From Pseudomonas simiae (GTDB lineage Bacteria > Pseudomonadota > Gammaproteobacteria > Pseudomonadales > Pseudomonadaceae), in contig NZ_FOKB01000004.1 of NCBI RefSeq assembly GCF_900111895.1, positions 496,001 through 560,000 of the forward strand: a DNA stretch of 64,000 nt. Reading direction: 5' to 3'. Below, in pieces: positions 59,932 through 64,000 of the stretch. The stretch's first letter is position 1. Each line of letters starts with the position of its first letter. The notes below the pieces were generated by a model. That model searched no databases. It had not been told where the DNA came from and was given only the letters and a program-made list of their open reading frames with translations. Made by a program: the position numbers and the translations under genes.

Positions 59932-61875
59932 ATGAATATCAAGCAAAAGCTGACCTGGGCATTTGCCGCCATCGCGTGCGTGCCGGTTATCCTGGTGGCC
60001 GTGCTGGTCGTGTTGAATCTGCGCGAGGGGGCCCAGGCCAATTTCCTCGACAGCAGTGGCCGCGAGATCCGCCAGATCGACAACGGCATGAAGCAGTTCT
60101 TCGATGGCATCAGCCAGAACGTCGACTATGTGGCCAAGGACCCGCGCGTTGTCGCGGCCAAGGACCTCAAGAGCTACGCCGGCGCCGACGCCGCACAAAT
60201 CCCGCTAACCCCCACGAATAAAGAGCTGCTGGAGATCTTCGACCAGTTCGCCAAGAGCCATCCCAGCACTGCCTACCTGTCCCTGGGTTTGAAAGACGGC
60301 GGCTACGCCAGTTGGCCCGACGACACCAAACTCAACAACTACGATCCGCGCGTGCGCCCCTGGTATCAGGCGGCCATCGCCGCGCCGGGTAAAACCGTGC
60401 GCACCGGTGCCTATTATTGGGCGCCGGATGATGTGACGCTGATCGGCACCGTACACACCGTCGCCGACGCCACCGGGAATATCCTCGGCGTGGTCGGCCT
60501 GGACGTGTCGCTCAAGCAGCTCACCGAACTGGTACGCAACATCAAGCTGGGCGACAGCGGCTACCTGATGCTGGTGGAAGGCAACGGCAACGTGCTGGTG
60601 GACCCCAGCGATGCCAAGCACAACTTCAAGCCCCTGGCCGACCTGGGCCCGAACTATGCCGAACTGGCTAAACGCGGCGACGGCGTGACCCAGATCGAGA
60701 TTGATGGCGTGGCGTACATGGCCAATATGGTTAGCTCCAAAGACTTGGGCTGGCGCTTTATCGGCCTGATCAAGCGCGACGAAGTGATGGCCGGCGCCAC
60801 GCGCCTGACTTGGTTGATTGCAGCCATTGCAGCGGTATTGGCATTGGTGTTCGCAATAGTCGGTGCCAGCTTTGCCAGCGTTATCGTGCGCCCGATCCGT
60901 GGCGTAGCCGACGGCCTGCAAGAGATCGCCGAAGGTGAAGGCGACCTGACGCGCCAGCTCAAGGTGCAAGGCAAGGACGAAACCGCCAGCCTGGCCGGCT
61001 GGTTCAACCAGTTCCTGAGCATGATCGCCCAGTTGGTGCAACGCATCGGCAACGCCTCGTCCGACCTGCAGAGCGCCGCCGCCGACACCCGCGAAGTGGC
61101 TCACAACATGAACCAGGCGGCCGGTCGCCAACGCGAAGCCGTAGAACTGGTAAGCACCGCGTTCAACGAAATGGTGGCCACCGCCAACGAAGTCGCGCGT
61201 TCCTGCAGCGCCGCCGCCACCAGTGCCGACGAAGGCTACCGCGACGTGCACGACGGCCAGCAGCACATCGGCGAAGCCACCGGCAGCGTGCTCAAACTCA
61301 GTGAAGACCTGCAACGCTCGACCCAGACCATGCAGCAGTTGGAGCAGGACAGCAAAAACATCAACACCATCCTCGACACCATCCGCTCGATTGCCGAGCA
61401 GACCAACCTGCTGGCGCTCAACGCGGCGATCGAGGCGGCGCGCGCCGGCGACCAAGGCCGAGGTTTTGCGGTGGTCGCCGACGAAGTCCGCGCCCTCGCC
61501 CGTCGCACCGCCGACTCCACCGGCGAAATCGACAGCCTGCTCGGCAACCTCGCCCGCCGCACCCAGGAGGTGACGCAGCAGATGCAAGGCAGCCTGCTGG
61601 TGTCTCACACCAGCGTGGAACGTATCCAGCAGGCACGCGACAGCTTCGACAAGATCCGCGGCTCGGTGGACTCGATCCGCGACCAGAACACCCAGATCGC
61701 CACGGCCGCCGAAGAGCAGCACCAAGTGGCCGAAGAGATCAACCGGCACATCGCGCAGATCCATGCCGACGCGCAACTGGTCGAAGGTTTTGCCCACTCG
61801 GCGCAGACCGGGTCAGGTCGGTTGACGGACATTTCGGGCCAGCTCAAAGGATTGGTAGGTCGCTTTAAGTTCTGA
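59932..61875 (+). CDS. methyl-accepting chemotaxis protein with dCache sensor
   Basis: 647 residues. A first membrane helix (about 7-29) and a second (about 290-312) bracket a periplasmic dCache domain. HAMP follows to about 365, and the signalling tip is around [19 protein letters not shown]. The sensor contains [15 protein letters not shown] and, further on, GLDVSLKQL. These include the Tyr, Arg, Trp, Tyr and Asp that define amino-acid-binding dCache domains of the PctA type. The ligand is thus probably amino acids or related amines. AAGTC-type weak ribosome-binding region; single gene. Confidence 0.92.
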   Translation: MNIKQKLTWAFAAIACVPVILVAVLVVLNLREGAQANFLDSSGREIRQIDNGMKQFFDGISQNVDYVAKDPRVVAAKDLKSYAGADAAQIPLTPTNKELLEIFDQFAKSHPSTAYLSLGLKDGGYASWPDDTKLNNYDPRVRPWYQAAIAAPGKTVRTGAYYWAPDDVTLIGTVHTVADATGNILGVVGLDVSLKQLTELVRNIKLGDSGYLMLVEGNGNVLVDPSDAKHNFKPLADLGPNYAELAKRGDGVTQIEIDGVAYMANMVSSKDLGWRFIGLIKRDEVMAGATRLTWLIAAIAAVLALVFAIVGASFASVIVRPIRGVADGLQEIAEGEGDLTRQLKVQGKDETASLAGWFNQFLSMIAQLVQRIGNASSDLQSAAADTREVAHNMNQAAGRQREAVELVSTAFNEMVATANEVARSCSAAATSADEGYRDVHDGQQHIGEATGSVLKLSEDLQRSTQTMQQLEQDSKNINTILDTIRSIAEQTNLLALNAAIEAARAGDQGRGFAVVADEVRALARRTADSTGEIDSLLGNLARRTQEVTQQMQGSLLVSHTSVERIQQARDSFDKIRGSVDSIRDQNTQIATAAEEQHQVAEEINRHIAQIHADAQLVEGFAHSAQTGSGRLTDISGQLKGLVGRFKF

Positions 61876-61913
61876 TCGGGCGCGAAACCTGCTCCCATTC
61901 AGCGCATCACATT

Positions 61914-61938
61914 GGTGAGCGGGCTTGCTCCGCTCACC
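61914..61938. repeat. single REP-like hairpin
   Basis: GGTGAGCG, GGCTTGCTC, CGCTCACC: 8-bp stem after the chemoreceptor gene. It may also slow transcription. Confidence 0.7.
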
Positions 61939-61996
61939 ACACTTGCATTGCGCCCTGGGCGACATTTAGCCACACGTCATCATCGCAGTACCTGTA

Positions 61997-62016
61997 ATAG
62001 TCTATTGCAGGACTAT
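61997..62016. promoter_or_regulatory. inverted repeat in the gcd promoter
   Basis: ATAGTC, 8-base spacer, GACTAT. The right arm overlaps a TATAAT-like -10 hexamer (62014-62019), so a regulator bound here would block transcription. Confidence 0.4.
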
Positions 62017-62085
62017 AATGTACTAACCAGTTACTTATCTTGCTAAAATCGCGTCTTTGCCCTCTCACATTCGAGTCCTTTCGAC

Positions 62086-64000
62086 ATGAAACGAGCATCG
62101 CGCGCCGCTGGCGTCTCTAGATTATTATTGCTGGGCTTGGGCGTTATCATCGCCCTGCTCGGCCTCGCGCTGGCCATTGGCGGCGTCAAACTGGTCAGCC
62201 TGGGAGGTTCCTGGTACTTCCTGATCGGCGGCGCAATCATGGCAATCGCCGGGCTTTTGATCGCCTGCCGCAAGCCTGCCGGCGCATGGGTGTTCGCAGC
62301 CTTTCTGATCGGCACGGCCATCTGGGCGGTGGCGGATGTGGGCCTGGTGTTCTGGCCGCTGTTCTCGCGACTCTTCATGTTTGCGGCCATCGGTATGGTG
62401 GTGGCGCTGGTCTACCCGCTGCTCGTCAATAAGCCTGCGCGCGGCGCCTATGCCGTGGCGGCCGTACTGGCGGCGGGCGTTGCAGTGGCGGCAGGCAATA
62501 TGTTCGTCGCCCACCCAAGCGTGGCGCCGACCGGTGCCGGCCCAGGCATCACCCCGGTGGCTGCGGGCGACGCACAGAAAGACTGGGCGCACTACGGCAA
62601 TACCGAAGGGGGCAGCCGCTTCGCCGCGCTGGACCAGATCAACCGCGACACGGTCAACAAGCTCAAGGTGGCGTGGACCTATCACACCGGCGACGTGGCC
62701 ATCAGCGACGGCAACGGCGCCGAAGACCAACTGACGCCCCTGCAGATCGGCAACAAAGTGTTCATCTGCACGCCGCACAACAACCTGATCGCCCTTGACG
62801 CCGATACCGGCAAAGAGCTGTGGAAGAACGAAGTCAACGCCAAATCGGCGGTGTGGCAGCGTTGCCGTGGCATGGCCTACTTCGACGCCACCGCGCCGAT
62901 TGCCCAGCCGACCCAGCCCAACAGTTCGCCGATCATGCCCGCCAGCGTTCCCGCCGGTGCGCAGTGCCAGCGTCGCCTGCTGACCAACACCATCGATGCA
63001 CGCCTGATCGCCGTGGATGCCGACACCGGCAAGTTCTGCGAAGACTTCGGCACCCACGGCCAGGTGGATCTGAAAGCCGGCCTGGGGAACGTACCGGACA
63101 GCTACTATCAGCTGTCCTCCGCGCCACTGATCGCCGGCACCACCGTGGTGGTGGGCGGTCGCGTGGCCGACAACGTCCAGACCGACATGCCCGGCGGTGT
63201 GATCCGTGGCTTCGACGTGATCAGCGGCCAGATGCGCTGGGCCTTCGACCCAGGCAACCCGGAAGACAAGCAGGCGCCCGCCGACGGCAGCACCTACGTG
63301 CGCAGCACCCCAAACAGCTGGGCGCCGATGTCCTATGACCCGCTGATGAACACCGTGTTCTTGCCGATGGGCAGTTCGTCCACCGACATCTACGGCGTGG
63401 AACGCACCCAGCTCAACCACAAATACGGCGCTTCGGTACTGGCGCTGGACGCCTCCACCGGTGCGGAAAAATGGGTGTACCAGACCGTCCACAATGACCT
63501 GTGGGACTTCGACCTGCCGATGCAGCCGAGCCTGATCGACTTCACCCCGCCGGGCAGCGACAAAGCGGTGCCAGCGGTAGTGATCGGCACCAAGGCCGGG
63601 CAGATCTACGTGCTCGACCGGGCCACTGGCAAGCCGTTGACCGACGTGCAGGAAGTCCCGGTCAAGGCCGCCAACATCCCTAACGAACCCTACTCGCCCA
63701 CCCAGCCAAAATCGGTCGGCATGCCGCAGATCGGCGCACAGACCCTGACCGAATCGGACATGTGGGGTGCCACGCCGTTTGACCAGCTGCTGTGCCGCAT
63801 CGACTTCAAAGGCATGCGCTACGAAGGCCTGTACACCGCGCCAGGCACTGATAAATCCCTGAGCTTCCCGGGTTCGCTGGGCGGCATGAACTGGGGCAGC
63901 ATTTCCACCGACCCGGTGCATGGGTTTATCTTCGTCAACGACATGCGCCTGGGCCTGTGGATCCAGATGGTGCCGTCGCAAAACAAGGCCCAGGCCTCGT
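62086..64000 (+). CDS. gcd: membrane-bound PQQ-dependent glucose dehydrogenase (truncated by window end)
   Basis: Frame open to the right edge (638 codons seen of about 800). Five membrane helices occupy the first 130 or so residues. The periplasmic part has HYGNTEGGSRFAALDQIN, WTYHTGD (the His equivalent to His262 of E. coli Gcd), CRGMAYFDATAP, TNTIDARLIAVDADTG and HNDLWDFDLPMQPSL (catalytic Asp), all typical of Gcd rather than quinate dehydrogenase. It oxidises glucose to gluconate in the periplasm, feeding electrons to ubiquinone. No strong ribosome-binding site; an inverted repeat overlaps the promoter. Confidence 0.88.
   Translation, partial: MKRASRAAGVSRLLLLGLGVIIALLGLALAIGGVKLVSLGGSWYFLIGGAIMAIAGLLIACRKPAGAWVFAAFLIGTAIWAVADVGLVFWPLFSRLFMFAAIGMVVALVYPLLVNKPARGAYAVAAVLAAGVAVAAGNMFVAHPSVAPTGAGPGITPVAAGDAQKDWAHYGNTEGGSRFAALDQINRDTVNKLKVAWTYHTGDVAISDGNGAEDQLTPLQIGNKVFICTPHNNLIALDADTGKELWKNEVNAKSAVWQRCRGMAYFDATAPIAQPTQPNSSPIMPASVPAGAQCQRRLLTNTIDARLIAVDADTGKFCEDFGTHGQVDLKAGLGNVPDSYYQLSSAPLIAGTTVVVGGRVADNVQTDMPGGVIRGFDVISGQMRWAFDPGNPEDKQAPADGSTYVRSTPNSWAPMSYDPLMNTVFLPMGSSSTDIYGVERTQLNHKYGASVLALDASTGAEKWVYQTVHNDLWDFDLPMQPSLIDFTPPGSDKAVPAVVIGTKAGQIYVLDRATGKPLTDVQEVPVKAANIPNEPYSPTQPKSVGMPQIGAQTLTESDMWGATPFDQLLCRIDFKGMRYEGLYTAPGTDKSLSFPGSLGGMNWGSISTDPVHGFIFVNDMRLGLWIQMVPSQNKAQAS

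Noticed and set aside
60205..61797. 530-codon minus-strand frame opposite the chemoreceptor
   Set aside because: Lies wholly within the coding region of a full-length chemoreceptor and shows no family motif.
62125..63981. 618-codon minus-strand frame opposite glucose dehydrogenase
   Set aside because: The plus strand encodes all Gcd motifs without interruption; the minus frame is His/Gly/Val-rich shadow sequence.
1..64000. CRISPR arrays, tRNA or rRNA genes, integrase, transposase or phage genes
   Set aside because: No regularly spaced direct repeats, tRNA-like cloverleafs, or recombinase motifs were recognised; the only repeats seen are REP-type hairpins.

Overview
The window looks like a chromosomal segment of a soil- or plant-associated Pseudomonas of the P. 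fluorescens group. The evidence is the high GC content, near-identical matches (from memory) to the P. fluorescens arylesterase and to XenA, a PQQ glucose dehydrogenase, OprD-type porins, and many copies of the Pseudomonas REP hairpin with core GTGGGAGCGGGCTTGC between genes. I see no rRNA, tRNA, CRISPR array, insertion sequence or prophage. Almost all of it is metabolic accessory DNA, organised as catabolic or detoxification modules that each carry their own regulator.

Layout. 1-5.9 kb: start of a TonB-dependent receptor, a small secreted protein, a zinc alcohol dehydrogenase, a secreted glyoxalase-fold protein coupled to an outer-membrane porin, the arylesterase and a DoxX protein. 6-9.2 kb: LysR regulator divergent from an MFS transporter and quinone oxidoreductase. 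9.2-11.8 kb: an electrophile-defence operon on the minus strand (NemR-like TetR, DJ-1/Hsp31-like protein, Old Yellow Enzyme) with a NemR-type operator. 11.9-12.9 kb: GlxA-type regulator.

12.9-24.7 kb: a cytoplasmic beta-lactamase-fold serine hydrolase, class III aminotransferase and aldehyde dehydrogenase, a divergent two-headed GntR regulator, and a five-gene peptide importer with an OprD porin. The set resembles the enzyme logic of nylon-oligomer (NylB/NylD/NylE) catabolism and is one of the two main discovery candidates. 24.9-27.5 kb: acetyltransferase, UppP and a Dyp peroxidase.

27.6-37.2 kb: a MocD/MocE/MocF-like oxygenase chain (desaturase-type oxygenase, Rieske ferredoxin, ferredoxin reductase), two sugar isomerases, an inositol-dehydrogenase-like enzyme, an inositol-type binding protein, a LacI regulator and a sigma-54 activator. 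This matches the gene set of rhizopine (O-methyl-scyllo-inosamine) catabolism and is the second main candidate. The sigma-54 activator has an unusual nested palindrome at its start and faces a -24/-12 promoter for the dehydrogenase operon.

37.3-41.3 kb: two glutathione transferases, an MFS exporter and an AraC regulator. 41.4-54.5 kb: a non-phosphorylative L-arabinose pathway (dehydrogenase, mutarotase, AraFGH importer, lactonase, arabonate dehydratase, FAH-family keto-deoxy-arabonate dehydratase, ketoglutarate-semialdehyde dehydrogenase, MFS carrier, GntR regulator) with three related operator cores in the divergent promoter. 54.7-64 kb: siderophore receptor, XenA with an ArsR regulator and a perfect palindrome between them, a bestrophin-family channel, a chemoreceptor and the start of glucose dehydrogenase.

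Start codons were chosen from ribosome-binding sites, overlaps and family length. All similarity statements come from recognised motifs and remembered family sequences, not from searches.
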